Assembly: GCF_013085465.1 (NCBI RefSeq)
Contig: NZ_CP049838.1
Span: 1,426,001 to 1,490,000 of the forward strand
From: Streptomyces asoensis
GTDB taxonomy: Bacteria > Actinomycetota > Actinomycetes > Streptomycetales > Streptomycetaceae
DNA: 64,000 nt
Direction: 5' to 3'
The notes beneath the pieces were generated by a model that worked only from the letters and a program-made list of their open reading frames with translations, did not search any database and had not been told where the DNA came from. Positions 33,377 to 40,773 of the stretch are shown piece after piece. Every line of letters begins with the position of its first letter. Positions within the stretch are counted from its first letter, which is position 1. Both the position numbers and the translations under genes were made by a program.

Positions 33377-33502
33377 AATCAACAAACTGTTTAAGTCCCG
33401 TACGTTCTCGTTCCGTTCGCCCGTTCCGGCCTGTCCGGCCCGTTCAGCCCGTCCGGTCCGTTCAGCCTGTCCGGATGCCCGCGCCGCCGCCCTGGAGTGC
33501 CC

Positions 33503-34900
33503 ATGACCACGACCGCGCCCGTTCATCCCGTCGACGAGGTGCCACCCGCACGGCAGTTGGCCGCCTTCGGCCTCCAGCACGTGCTCGCGATGTACGCGGG
33601 CGCGGTGGCCGTGCCCCTGATCGTGGGCGGTGCGATGAAACTGTCGCCCGCCGACCTGGCGTATCTGATCACCGCCGACCTACTGGTGTGCGGCATCGCC
33701 ACGCTGATCCAGTGTGTCGGCTTCTGGCGGTTCGGCGTACGGCTGCCGATCATGCAGGGCTGTACCTTCGCGGCGGTGTCGCCCATGGTGCTGATCGGGA
33801 CGACGGGCGGTGGACTGCCCGCGATCTACGGGTCGGTGATCGTGGCGGGGCTCGCGATCATGCTGCTGGCGCCCCTGTTCGGCAGGCTGCTGCGCTTCTT
33901 CCCGCCGCTGGTCACCGGCACCGTCATCCTGATCATCGGCATCTCGCTGCTGCCGGTCGCGGGCAACTGGGTGGCGGGCGGCGTCGGTTCGGCGGACTTC
34001 GGGGAGCCGAAGAACATCGGACTCGCCGCGTTCGTCCTCGCCGTGGTACTCGCCGTGCAGCGGTTCGCGCCGGCGTTCCTGAGCCGGATCGCTGTGCTGA
34101 TCGGCATCGTGGTGGGGCTCGGGGTCTCGGTTCCGTTCGGGTTCACCGACTTCGACGGCGTCGGGGACGCCGACTGGGTCGGGATCAGTACGCCGTTCCA
34201 CTTCGGCGCGCCCGCCTTCGAGGCGTCGGCGATCATCTCGATGCTGGTCGTGGCGCTGGTCACGATGACCGAGACGACCGGTGACCTCATCGCGGTCGGC
34301 GAGATGACCGGCCGCAAGGTCGATCCGCGCAGCCTCTCCGACGGGCTGCGCGCCGACGGTCTGTCGACCGTCCTCGGCGGCGTCTTCAACACCTTCCCCT
34401 ACACCGCGTACGCGCAGAACGTCGGCCTGGTGGGCATGACCCGGGTGCGCAGCCGCTGGGTCGTCGCCACCGCGGGCGGCATCCTCGTGCTGCTGGGTCT
34501 GCTGCCCAAGCTGGGCGCGGTGGTGGCCGCGGTTCCGGCGCCGGTCCTCGGCGGGGCGGGCCTGGTGATGTTCGGGACGGTCGCCGCGAGCGGTCTGCGG
34601 ACGCTGGCCGAGGTCGACTTCAAGGGGAACCACAACCTGACGGTGGTCGCCGTATCGGTCGCGATGGGCGTGCTGCCGGTCGGCGTACCGACCATCTACG
34701 AGCAGTTCCCCGACTGGTTCCGGACGGTGATGAACAGCGGTATCAGCGCGGGCTGCCTGACGGCGATCGTCCTGAACCTGCTCTTCAACCACCTGCCCTC
34801 GAAGGCCGGCCCGGCACCGGAGACGGTCGCCCTGCCGACCGGCGGCGGCGAGGAGCCCGTCGGGGACGTGCCGGAGAAGTCCAGGGAAGAGGTCGTCTAG
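33503..34900 (+). CDS. Nucleobase:cation symporter-2 family permease (uracil/xanthine type)
   Basis: A 465-residue permease with 12-14 hydrophobic helices. Family landmarks are FGLQHVLAMYAGAVAVPLIV, VRLPIMQGCTFAAVSPM, the QNVGLVGMTRVRSR loop after NTFPYTAYA, and MNSGISAGCLTAIVLNL. These carry the conserved Gln and polar residues that bind the base. Motif GEMTGRKVDPRSLSDGLRADG is in the expected cytoplasmic stretch. It is likely to import uric acid or xanthine rather than uracil, judging by the QNVG motif, but this is inference. ATG 33503 has CTGGAG just upstream. No purine-degradation gene lies next to it. Confidence 0.92.
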   Translation: MTTTAPVHPVDEVPPARQLAAFGLQHVLAMYAGAVAVPLIVGGAMKLSPADLAYLITADLLVCGIATLIQCVGFWRFGVRLPIMQGCTFAAVSPMVLIGTTGGGLPAIYGSVIVAGLAIMLLAPLFGRLLRFFPPLVTGTVILIIGISLLPVAGNWVAGGVGSADFGEPKNIGLAAFVLAVVLAVQRFAPAFLSRIAVLIGIVVGLGVSVPFGFTDFDGVGDADWVGISTPFHFGAPAFEASAIISMLVVALVTMTETTGDLIAVGEMTGRKVDPRSLSDGLRADGLSTVLGGVFNTFPYTAYAQNVGLVGMTRVRSRWVVATAGGILVLLGLLPKLGAVVAAVPAPVLGGAGLVMFGTVAASGLRTLAEVDFKGNHNLTVVAVSVAMGVLPVGVPTIYEQFPDWFRTVMNSGISAGCLTAIVLNLLFNHLPSKAGPAPETVALPTGGGEEPVGDVPEKSREEVV

Positions 34901-35028
34901 TAGTCCAGCCCAGCCATACTTCGCGATCTGCTTCGACAGCATCAGAGGTGCTGGTCCGAGCTGCATCACGGGATGGGTGGTTGGACGAGCGCACGGTCGG
35001 GCCGAACGAGCTCGCGCAGGGACTGAGC

Positions 35029-35059
35029 GTGCGTCCGGCCGGCATCCGGCCGGACGCAC
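35029..35059. terminator. Hairpin downstream of the permease
   Basis: A perfect 14-bp stem (35029-35042 with 35046-35059) around a 3-nt loop, entirely G/C-rich apart from two A/T pairs, 129 nt after the permease stop. No T tract. It could end permease transcription or be a recombination-related palindrome at the island edge. Confidence 0.5.
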
Positions 35060-35302
35060 ACTCCGGCAGTCCTGATCACGCGCGGGCAGCTGCCGGCGCA
35101 GCCGACAAAGATCATCAATCTGCCGCAGGACGAGCGAGTGAAGGCATTTTCGGCTGCTTGTAGCCCCGCTCGGAGTGGCCGACAAGCGGCGCCGGGAGCG
35201 GTTCTGCGCCGGGAGGTGCACCCACGCCTGGCACCAGCCGGTCCGGAATCAACCCGCCGGATTCGGGCCGAACCGCAGGGCGTCGAACTGTAGGCTCCGG
35301 CA

Positions 35303-35341
35303 GTGAACGCCGACGACGTCTGGCCGTTGCGCGCCCCCGCG
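35303..35341 (+). pseudogene. Possible 5' stub of an interrupted leaderless gene
   Basis: From GTG 35303 the frame reads VNADDVWPLRAPAG, which looks like a normal streptomycete N-terminus, with TAGGCT 6 nt upstream as in the leaderless genes of this window. After about 13 codons the reading frame continues without sense and soon stops, while the ribosome site and start of the 589-residue island gene follow. This suggests that the island replaced or inserted into a native gene. It is only an inference from a short stretch. Confidence 0.3.
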
Positions 35342-35354
35342 GGTAGGAGATCGC

Positions 35355-37124
35355 ATGCAGGACCCTTCGGACTCGATGGAGATCGCCGAGCCTGAGGAGA
35401 ACGGCCGGAGCACTACCGCCGACTCACCTGGTGCGGACGATCCGACACCCAACCCGGACGTCGACCCAACGGCCGCATCGACGGTCATAGCGGAGGTACT
35501 CCCGGGGGTTGCCGTCGTCTTCGGTGAGGTACCGGCGGAACTCAAGCCCGATCTGCTCGACTTCGGGTTCGTGTCGGCCGCCGACCGCAAGCAGATCTCC
35601 GCAGTCCTCGCCTCGATCGGGAACACGGCGACCGTGGCGGGAAACCTCGGCAACGCATTCGCCGGCGCTCAGGGGCTCTACAGGATCAGCAGCGCGACAC
35701 AGGCCCTCCTGAAGGCCGGCGGAACACTCGCGGTCAAGGATGGCGCGAACCTCGGAACAGTGATGATTCCGGGCCGCTTCATCGGTCAGGCCCGCTTCTA
35801 CCCGGTGAATGCGGTGAGCGCGGCGCAGAACGCGGCGTCGATCGGGCCCGCGCTGGCCATGGTCGCCCTTCAGATGCAGCTGAGTGAGGTCGAGGGCCTT
35901 GTCAGAACCAACATCGCGCTGACCAGCCAGGTGCTCGCGACTGTCCGCCACGGGCAGTGGGCCGAGCTGACGGCGCTCGTCGCCACCGTCGATCACGTCG
36001 TCGACCAGGCGCGAGAGGTCGGATCGGTCCCGACATCCCTGTGGGACACCGTCGCGGGCAAGAAGGCGGACCTGCGTACGCAGCGTGACCTGTACCGCCT
36101 GAACGTCGGCAGTCACATCCGGCAGATCCATCAGCTCGACGGACATGCCCGCCGTGAGTATCTCGAGACGAACGCCGAGGCAATCCTCTTCGACGCGAAC
36201 GCCCTCCTGTCCTCCGTCAAGGCATGGACCGGGTATCAGGCGCTCCACGCCGCGCGGGCGAGAGCCGCCGGCCCCGAAGACGTCGGCGAGGCCCGGCTGG
36301 TCGACTCCATCGCGCGCGACACTCGCACAGAGCTCGACGCCGCCCTCGCCGAGACGACGAGCCTCGTCGACTCACTGACGCGGGAGCTGCGCATCATCGC
36401 CGAACTCCCCGGACGCGACACACTGCCACTGCCGGGGAAGCGGAAGGACTCGATCGCAGCGCGCCAGACCTCCGCCCGTCTTCTGGAAGCGATCGAGCCT
36501 CTTGCCGATGCCCTGCATCCGCCGGCCCCTCCGCTCGATGCTCCGGGCGTCGTCTGCGCTCCCACATCGCTGGATCTCGAGCCGTACCTTCGCATCCTGC
36601 GATGGTTCCTCGAGGACGGTGAGACCCTACGTGTCCTCGGCTTCCCCGATCAGCTCGATGCTCTCGGTCCGATCTCCGCGATCCTCAGCGGAGCGAAGGA
36701 GAAGTTGGCGGCAGCGAGGGACAAGATGGCGGCAAGGACACTGGTCGCCGTCACGGATCGCCGCATCATCACGGCCAAGACGAACGCGTTCCTCGAGCAA
36801 GGCGAGATCCGTCTGGACATCCCCGTCGACCAGGTGCGATACGTCCGAGCATCGACCACGAAGGACAGAGGCGGGCGCTTGGCGATCGACCTCATCACGC
36901 GCGACGAGAACACCCGGTGGCTCTTCCACGCTGACATCGACGACACTCAAGTGGACGCGCTTGCCGCCGTGCTTGCCGAGTCGATGACGATCCCGGACGT
37001 CGAACGCGATGAGCTTCAACGGCGGCGCCACGCCCCCATCGAGGCGGGCAGGAAGGGCGAGAGTGCCGGCACGAGGTCCACGGAACCGACTGGATCCGAG
37101 GCCACGACCTGCGATGCCGAGTAG
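35355..37124 (+). CDS. 589-residue orphan protein with possible C-terminal PH-like domain
   Basis: Not recognised as a known family. Residues 1-45 are acidic and disordered. Residues about 48-75 (VLPGVAVVFGEVPAELKPDL) start an ordered part; about 90-180 are rich in Ala/Gly/Thr/Ser and mildly hydrophobic (GNTATVAGNLGNAFAGAQGL, SIGPALAMVALQMQLSEVEG), without clear membrane helices. The middle (200-400) is helical, probably coiled. Residues about 455-540 (TLVAVTDRRIITAKTNAFLE, IPVDQVRYVRAST, LAIDLITRDENTRWLFHADI) resemble bacterial PH-like domains. GGTAGGAGA precedes the ATG. Codon use is less GC-extreme than neighbours, suggesting transfer. No signal peptide. Confidence 0.75.
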   Translation: MQDPSDSMEIAEPEENGRSTTADSPGADDPTPNPDVDPTAASTVIAEVLPGVAVVFGEVPAELKPDLLDFGFVSAADRKQISAVLASIGNTATVAGNLGNAFAGAQGLYRISSATQALLKAGGTLAVKDGANLGTVMIPGRFIGQARFYPVNAVSAAQNAASIGPALAMVALQMQLSEVEGLVRTNIALTSQVLATVRHGQWAELTALVATVDHVVDQAREVGSVPTSLWDTVAGKKADLRTQRDLYRLNVGSHIRQIHQLDGHARREYLETNAEAILFDANALLSSVKAWTGYQALHAARARAAGPEDVGEARLVDSIARDTRTELDAALAETTSLVDSLTRELRIIAELPGRDTLPLPGKRKDSIAARQTSARLLEAIEPLADALHPPAPPLDAPGVVCAPTSLDLEPYLRILRWFLEDGETLRVLGFPDQLDALGPISAILSGAKEKLAAARDKMAARTLVAVTDRRIITAKTNAFLEQGEIRLDIPVDQVRYVRASTTKDRGGRLAIDLITRDENTRWLFHADIDDTQVDALAAVLAESMTIPDVERDELQRRRHAPIEAGRKGESAGTRSTEPTGSEATTCDAE

Positions 37125-37163
37125 GCCTCGAGCCAATTGACCTTTCGGGCGCCCGTTGCGGTA

Positions 37164-37505
37164 CTAGCGTTGCCGTTCCACGGCCGACAGCACCTGCCGT
37201 TCGTGGTCCACACGGTAGAACTTGCCCCGTTCCATCTGGCGATGAGGAACGCTGAGCACGGCAAGGTCAGCCGCTTCCCGTTCTCTTACCTGAGGGGAGA
37301 CGTAGCTCAGTGCGGTCTGCTCCATCTGTTCACGGTCGCGGACTTCCGCTCCGGGCAGGTTGACCACCTGATGAATGTGATGGATCGCCCCGCTGCCCCT
37401 ATTGTACACGACAAACACATACTGTGATTCGGGCTCTACGGATCCGTCGGTTCCGCCGGTTCCGCCGGTTCCGCCGGTTCCGCCGAGAGGGTCTTGCGGC
37501 AGCAT
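37164..37505 (-). CDS. Small orphan protein with Gly-Gly-Thr repeats
   Basis: A 113-residue protein starting MLPQDPLGGTGGTGGTGGTD, where four 9-bp repeats encode GGT units, followed by an ordered part (QYVFVVYNRGSGAIHHIHQV and the basic C-terminus FYRVDHERQVLSAVERQR). The ATG at 37505 has GGAG 8 nt upstream and is 4 nt after the stop of the upstream small gene, so the two share an operon. No family recognised. The lower GC and the neighbouring orphan genes mark it as part of an island. Its stop faces the 589-residue gene's stop across 39 nt. Confidence 0.65.
   Translation of the reverse strand: MLPQDPLGGTGGTGGTGGTDGSVEPESQYVFVVYNRGSGAIHHIHQVVNLPGAEVRDREQMEQTALSYVSPQVREREAADLAVLSVPHRQMERGKFYRVDHERQVLSAVERQR
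37451..37486. repeat. In-frame 9-bp tandem repeat
   Basis: Four copies of TTCCGCCGG (the last ending in A) that encode Gly-Gly-Thr on the minus strand in the small orphan gene. Such a repeat is prone to copy-number change without shifting the frame. Confidence 0.85.
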
Positions 37506-37509
37506 GTGA

Positions 37510-37833
37510 TCAGCTCCATTGAAAGATGTTGCAGACAGCGGTGCCTTCTTGCCCTGAGCCGAGCGCAATCGCGAACGTGACGCCGCTCAGGTGCTCATCG
37601 AATACGGTGTTCGGCCAGTTGTAGAAGTTGTCGCCGAAATCCGTCACCTGCTCCGCCCCCGTGGAACTCGGGCGCGTCCGAAAGCCACGAATGCCCGAAT
37701 TACAGAGACCGGCGCCATCGGCCTGCCCCAGACTTACCTGTCCCACAGCTTTCTGGGCGCCGAAGTTCATCTCCAGCGTGCGAGTTCCGGTACTGGACCA
37801 GAGGATATTCCACGTCATATTGGCGATCGGCAT
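37510..37833 (-). CDS. Small beta-rich orphan protein
   Basis: A 107-residue protein beginning MPIANMTWNILWSSTGTRTL. The sequence is rich in aromatic, Gly, Thr and Ser residues (NFGAQKAVGQVSLGQADGAG, DFGDNFYNWPNTVFDEHLSG, SGQEGTAVCNIFQWS) with few charges, as in small beta-sandwich or lectin-like proteins. Two Cys could form a disulfide. No signal peptide. GAGAAAAGAGAA lies before the ATG. It is the first gene of a two-gene operon in the island. Function unknown; a binding or toxin-like role would be speculation. Confidence 0.65.
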   Translation of the reverse strand: MPIANMTWNILWSSTGTRTLEMNFGAQKAVGQVSLGQADGAGLCNSGIRGFRTRPSSTGAEQVTDFGDNFYNWPNTVFDEHLSGVTFAIALGSGQEGTAVCNIFQWS

Positions 37834-37921
37834 GGATTCTCTTTTCTCGCACTGGAGTCAACGAAGCGTATTCACATCATCACCCTTGGTTAAGGAGCTC
37901 GCAACTTCAGCTCGGAACCGC

Positions 37922-37942
37922 GGGAGACGCCTCCGGTCTCCC
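37922..37942. terminator. Hairpin at the right edge of the island
   Basis: GGGAGAC (37922-37928) pairs with GTCTCCC (37936-37942) across a 7-nt loop, with further GC pairing outside if one base is bulged. It lies between the upstream end of the small-gene operon and the esterase 3' end (38033, minus strand), so it could end esterase transcription. Confidence 0.4.
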
Positions 37943-38032
37943 CGCAAGGGCTGATCGCTCCACTGCCGCGCAGGTACCGGACAACTCCCGGACGGCCGTG
38001 GGCGGCCGGGCTCATCGGCCGCCCACGGAACA

Positions 38033-39328
38033 TCAACTCGCGCCGCAGGTGGCTCCGTTGAGCGTGAAGGCGCCGGGCGCCGCACTGTTGCCGGTGTGGT
38101 TCGCCTGGTAGCCGATGGTGACGCTCGCGTTGGGGGCGAGCGTGCCGTTGTACGTGGCGTTGGTCGCCGTCACCGCTCCGGAGGCCGGTGCGTAGGTGGC
38201 GCCCCAGCCGTTGGTGATGGTCTGGCCGGAGGGCAGGGTGAAGCCGAGCTGCCAGCCGTCGACCGTGGTGGTGCCGGTGTTGGTCAGGGTCACGGAGGCG
38301 GTCAGGCCGGTGTTCCAGGCGTTGGTCGTCGCGGTCACCCGGCAGCCGCCGGGCTGGGGGGCGGGGCCGCCGGCGTCCAGGCCGAAGAAGGTGATCACGC
38401 GGGCGGCCATACCCCAGGCGTACAGGTTGTGGCCGACGCCCTGGAGGCTGACGGCCTCCACGGGAGCCTGGTCACCCGTGCCGCCGTACCGGGTGCGGGT
38501 CCAGCCCGAGACGGGCGAGTCGGTGCCGGCCGGGGTCTGGCTCACGCCCCGCACATTGGTCCACTGCTTGATCTCCTCACCGAAGTTGGGGTAGCGCAGC
38601 ACGTCGTCCTCGGTGCCGTGCCACACCTGCATACGCGGCCGGGACCCGGTGTAGCCGGGGTAGGCGGCGCGAACGAGGTCGCCCCACTCCTGCGCGGTGT
38701 GGATCACGGTGCCGCCGGAGCAGGCGCTGTTCCACTCGGAGCCGTCGGTGGTGGCGAAGCAGCCGAAGGGCACCCCGGAGAAGGCGGATCCGGCGGCGAA
38801 CACGTCGGGGTAGTCGCCGAGCAGGACGTTGGTCATCATCGCCCCGGAGGAGATACCGGTGGCGTAGACGCGACTGGTGTCGGCCGCGTACGCGGCGGTC
38901 ACCCAGTCGATCATCGACTTGACGCCGACCGGGTCGCTGCCGCCGCCGCGCTTGAGCGCCTGGGGCGAGGAGACGTCGAAGCACTTGCTGCTGCGGGTGA
39001 CGGACGGGTAGACGATCACGAACCCGTACTGGTCGGCGAGTTGGGAGTACTCGGTGCCGGAGTACATCGCGGGCCCGGAGCCGCCGCACCAGTGCACGGC
39101 GACGAGCACCGGCGGGTGAGCGGTGACGGTGGCCGGTGCGTAGACGTACATCTGGAGATTGCTGGGGTTGGCACCGAAGCCGGTGACCTCGGTGAGGGTG
39201 GCCGCCGGGACCGGCGCGGCGGCCTGTGGGCGGGCGGAGGCGGCGGGAGCGGTGAGGAGAGCGGCGGTGAGCAGGAGCAGCAATGCCCCGCATAACGAAC
39301 GCAGGGCTCTCCCAAGGGAGTTCGACAC
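38033..39328 (-). CDS. Secreted PHA-depolymerase/CE1-type esterase with CBM2
   Basis: A 431-residue exported enzyme. A signal peptide ends near AALLTAPAASARPQA. The alpha/beta-hydrolase part has LQMYVYAPATVTAHPPVLVA, oxyanion region HWCGGSGPAMYSG, the nucleophile Ser in ATGISSGAMMTNV (near residue 160), Asp in WHGTEDDVLRYPN and His in LQGVGHNLYAWG. From about residue 330 a type 2 carbohydrate-binding module follows (CRVTATTNAWNTGLTASVTL to the C-terminal Cys), with conserved Trp residues for cellulose binding. Such proteins remove acetyl or feruloyl groups from xylan. GTG 39328 follows AAAGGGACAAG. The upstream CebR-like box fits cellulose/xylan control. Confidence 0.9.
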   Translation of the reverse strand: MSNSLGRALRSLCGALLLLLTAALLTAPAASARPQAAAPVPAATLTEVTGFGANPSNLQMYVYAPATVTAHPPVLVAVHWCGGSGPAMYSGTEYSQLADQYGFVIVYPSVTRSSKCFDVSSPQALKRGGGSDPVGVKSMIDWVTAAYAADTSRVYATGISSGAMMTNVLLGDYPDVFAAGSAFSGVPFGCFATTDGSEWNSACSGGTVIHTAQEWGDLVRAAYPGYTGSRPRMQVWHGTEDDVLRYPNFGEEIKQWTNVRGVSQTPAGTDSPVSGWTRTRYGGTGDQAPVEAVSLQGVGHNLYAWGMAARVITFFGLDAGGPAPQPGGCRVTATTNAWNTGLTASVTLTNTGTTTVDGWQLGFTLPSGQTITNGWGATYAPASGAVTATNATYNGTLAPNASVTIGYQANHTGNSAAPGAFTLNGATCGAS

Positions 39329-39503
39329 GCGCTTGTCCCTTTCTGGTAGCGGCTCGGGGGACGTCGTACGTGGGGTGCGCGAGAGGAAAGCGGCGGCTCG
39401 GCAGGTGGCGCCGGTCTGCGCCGGCAGACCCGGACGCACGCCCCTCACCGACGGGTCGGGAGGGGGACGTCCGCACCGCATGGTGGCATGCGCGCGCTTG
39501 CCA

Positions 39504-39517
39504 TGGAAGCGCTCCCA
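39504..39517. promoter_or_regulatory. CebR-type operator (cellulose utilisation)
   Basis: TGGAAGCGCTCCCA differs at one base from the CebR consensus palindrome TGGGAGCGCTCCCA known from cellulose/cello-oligosaccharide regulation in Streptomyces. It lies between an esterase carrying a cellulose-binding module and a pectate lyase. No cebR gene is in the window. Confidence 0.7.
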
Positions 39518-39590
39518 CGCCAACTCCCCGCAAGCCCTTACCGGTTGGCCGGGGCCTGGCCGGGTGGCTGAATGTGTTCTGCGCAAAGCG

Positions 39591-39619
39591 TTGACTAGAA
39601 AGCGCTTGCCCCCTACGTT
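39591..39619 (+). promoter_or_regulatory. SigA-type promoter with palindrome in the spacer
   Basis: TTGACT (39591-39596), a 17-nt spacer, then TACGTT (39614-39619) is a good housekeeping promoter towards the pectate lyase. AAGCGCTT (39600-39607), a perfect palindrome with the central CG of LacI-family sites, lies in the spacer, where a bound repressor would block RNA polymerase. Confidence 0.65.
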
Positions 39620-39887
39620 CCGTTCAGCAGTGTGACCGAGCCGCTCACGCTGACCCCACAAAGGGCCGCGCCACCCGTGCACCTCGTTCAACATGGCGTA
39701 CGACATTCAGATAGGTGATCCTCCTCCCTCCCCCGAAGGGACGCACCCGCATGCGCACAGGGCCCCCACGTACACAGGAGCAAAGGTCCGCTCTGGTCGC
39801 GTACGGCTGCACCGCCGAGGCCGCCCGGAACACTCCGGCCGCCCGGAGCACGCTCACCATCCCCCACCTGGAAGAAGGCATCGGGAC

Positions 39888-40691
39888 ATGACTTCACCAG
39901 CACTGCCGCGCCGAAGGCGCTCCCTGACGGGCGCACTCGCCGCCCTCGCACTTTCCGTTGGCATGATCATGACCACCGGGGCGCTGACTCCGGCGCACGC
40001 CGCCACCTGGCCCAGCGCGACCGGCAGCCAGGGGGTCTCCTCCACCATCGCGGTGTCCGGCACCAAGGACTACGGGATGATCCGCCTCTACGGCACCGGT
40101 GATCTGGGCAGCGGCAGCCAGGACGAGGACCAGGGGCCGATCCTGGAACTGGCCGCCGGCGCGGTGCTCAAGAACGTCATCATCGGCGCCCCCGCCGCCG
40201 ACGGCATCCACTGCAAGGGCACCTGCACGCTTCAGAACGTCTGGTGGGAGGACGTCGGCGAGGACGCGGCGACCTTCCGCGGCTCCTCGTCGTCCAACGT
40301 GTACACCGTCTCGGGCGGCGGCGCGCGGTCGGCCAGCGACAAGGTGTTCCAGTTCAACGGCGCCGGCACGCTGAACGTCTCCAACTTCGCGGTGCAGACC
40401 TTCGGCACCTTCGTGCGCTCCTGCGGCAACTGCTCGACGCAGTACAAGCGGACGATCAACCTCAACACCATCGAGGCGACCTACTCGGGCAGCAAGCTCG
40501 TCGGCATCAACACCAACTACGGCGACAGCGCGACCCTGAAGAAGATCACGATCGTCGGGGACAGCAGCAAGAAGATCATCCCGTGCCAGAAGTACATCGG
40601 CAACAACACGGGGGCCGAGCCGACCACCAACGGCACCAGCGCGGACGGGACTTACTGCAAGTACGCGTCGTCCGACATCACCTACAAGTAG
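39888..40691 (+). CDS. Secreted pectate lyase
   Basis: A 267-residue secreted enzyme: signal peptide RRRRSLTGALAALALSVGMI ending in TPAHA, then a PL3-type right-handed beta-helix. Landmarks are SQDEDQGPILELAAGAVLKN, NVIIGAPAADGIHCKGTCTL, NVWWEDVGEDAATF and VRSCGNCSTQYKR, which are typical of actinobacterial and fungal PL3 pectate lyases that cleave polygalacturonate by calcium-dependent beta-elimination. AAGAAGGC precedes the ATG. It ends at a good hairpin. Its control region has LacI-type sites, so sugar regulation is expected. Confidence 0.93.
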   Translation: MTSPALPRRRRSLTGALAALALSVGMIMTTGALTPAHAATWPSATGSQGVSSTIAVSGTKDYGMIRLYGTGDLGSGSQDEDQGPILELAAGAVLKNVIIGAPAADGIHCKGTCTLQNVWWEDVGEDAATFRGSSSSNVYTVSGGGARSASDKVFQFNGAGTLNVSNFAVQTFGTFVRSCGNCSTQYKRTINLNTIEATYSGSKLVGINTNYGDSATLKKITIVGDSSKKIIPCQKYIGNNTGAEPTTNGTSADGTYCKYASSDITYK

Positions 40692-40724
40692 CCCCCTCCT
40701 CCACCGGTCCCCCCACGGTAAGAA

Positions 40725-40769
40725 GGCGGCCGTACGAAGCGTCCCCGCACGGCGCTTCGCACGGCCGCC
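40725..40769. terminator. Bidirectional terminator after the pectate lyase
   Basis: Bases 40725-40741 pair with 40753-40769 over 17 positions with one mismatch, around an 11-nt loop. It lies 34 nt past the pectate lyase stop and 5 nt before the end of the convergent PaaX-like gene. Confidence 0.75.
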
Positions 40770-40773
40770 GTAC

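Larger units (their letters stand above)
34901..35354. other. 454-bp region without a convincing gene; left edge of an island
   Basis: It holds a strong hairpin (35029-35059) and weak open frames only. A short frame at 34948-35163 and another at about 35071-35292 give unfamiliar peptides. At 35291-35296 a -10-like TAGGCT stands 6 nt before a GTG at 35303, which looks like the start of a native leaderless gene whose frame soon fails. Composition shifts to lower GC from here to about 37.9 kb. Confidence 0.5.
39329..39887. other. 559-bp divergent control region of the esterase and pectate lyase
   Basis: No gene is supported. Starting 176 nt upstream of the esterase it has a CebR-like box (39504-39517), then a promoter pointing to the pectate lyase (39591-39619) with a second LacI-type palindrome in its spacer. 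A short frame from 39693 runs into the pectate lyase gene but has no proper start signals. The pectate lyase leader from the promoter is about 260 nt long. Confidence 0.75.

Noticed and set aside
34948..35163. A 71-codon frame as a transposase remnant
   Set aside because: The peptide has no recognisable transposase motif, there are no terminal inverted repeats or target duplications, and no ribosome site.
34901..37960. Prophage or integrative element
   Set aside because: No integrase, excisionase, tRNA target or phage structural gene is visible; only composition and orphan genes suggest transfer.
39693..39887. N-terminal extension of the pectate lyase
   Set aside because: It would place 65 basic residues before a standard signal peptide; the ATG at 39888 has its own ribosome site.
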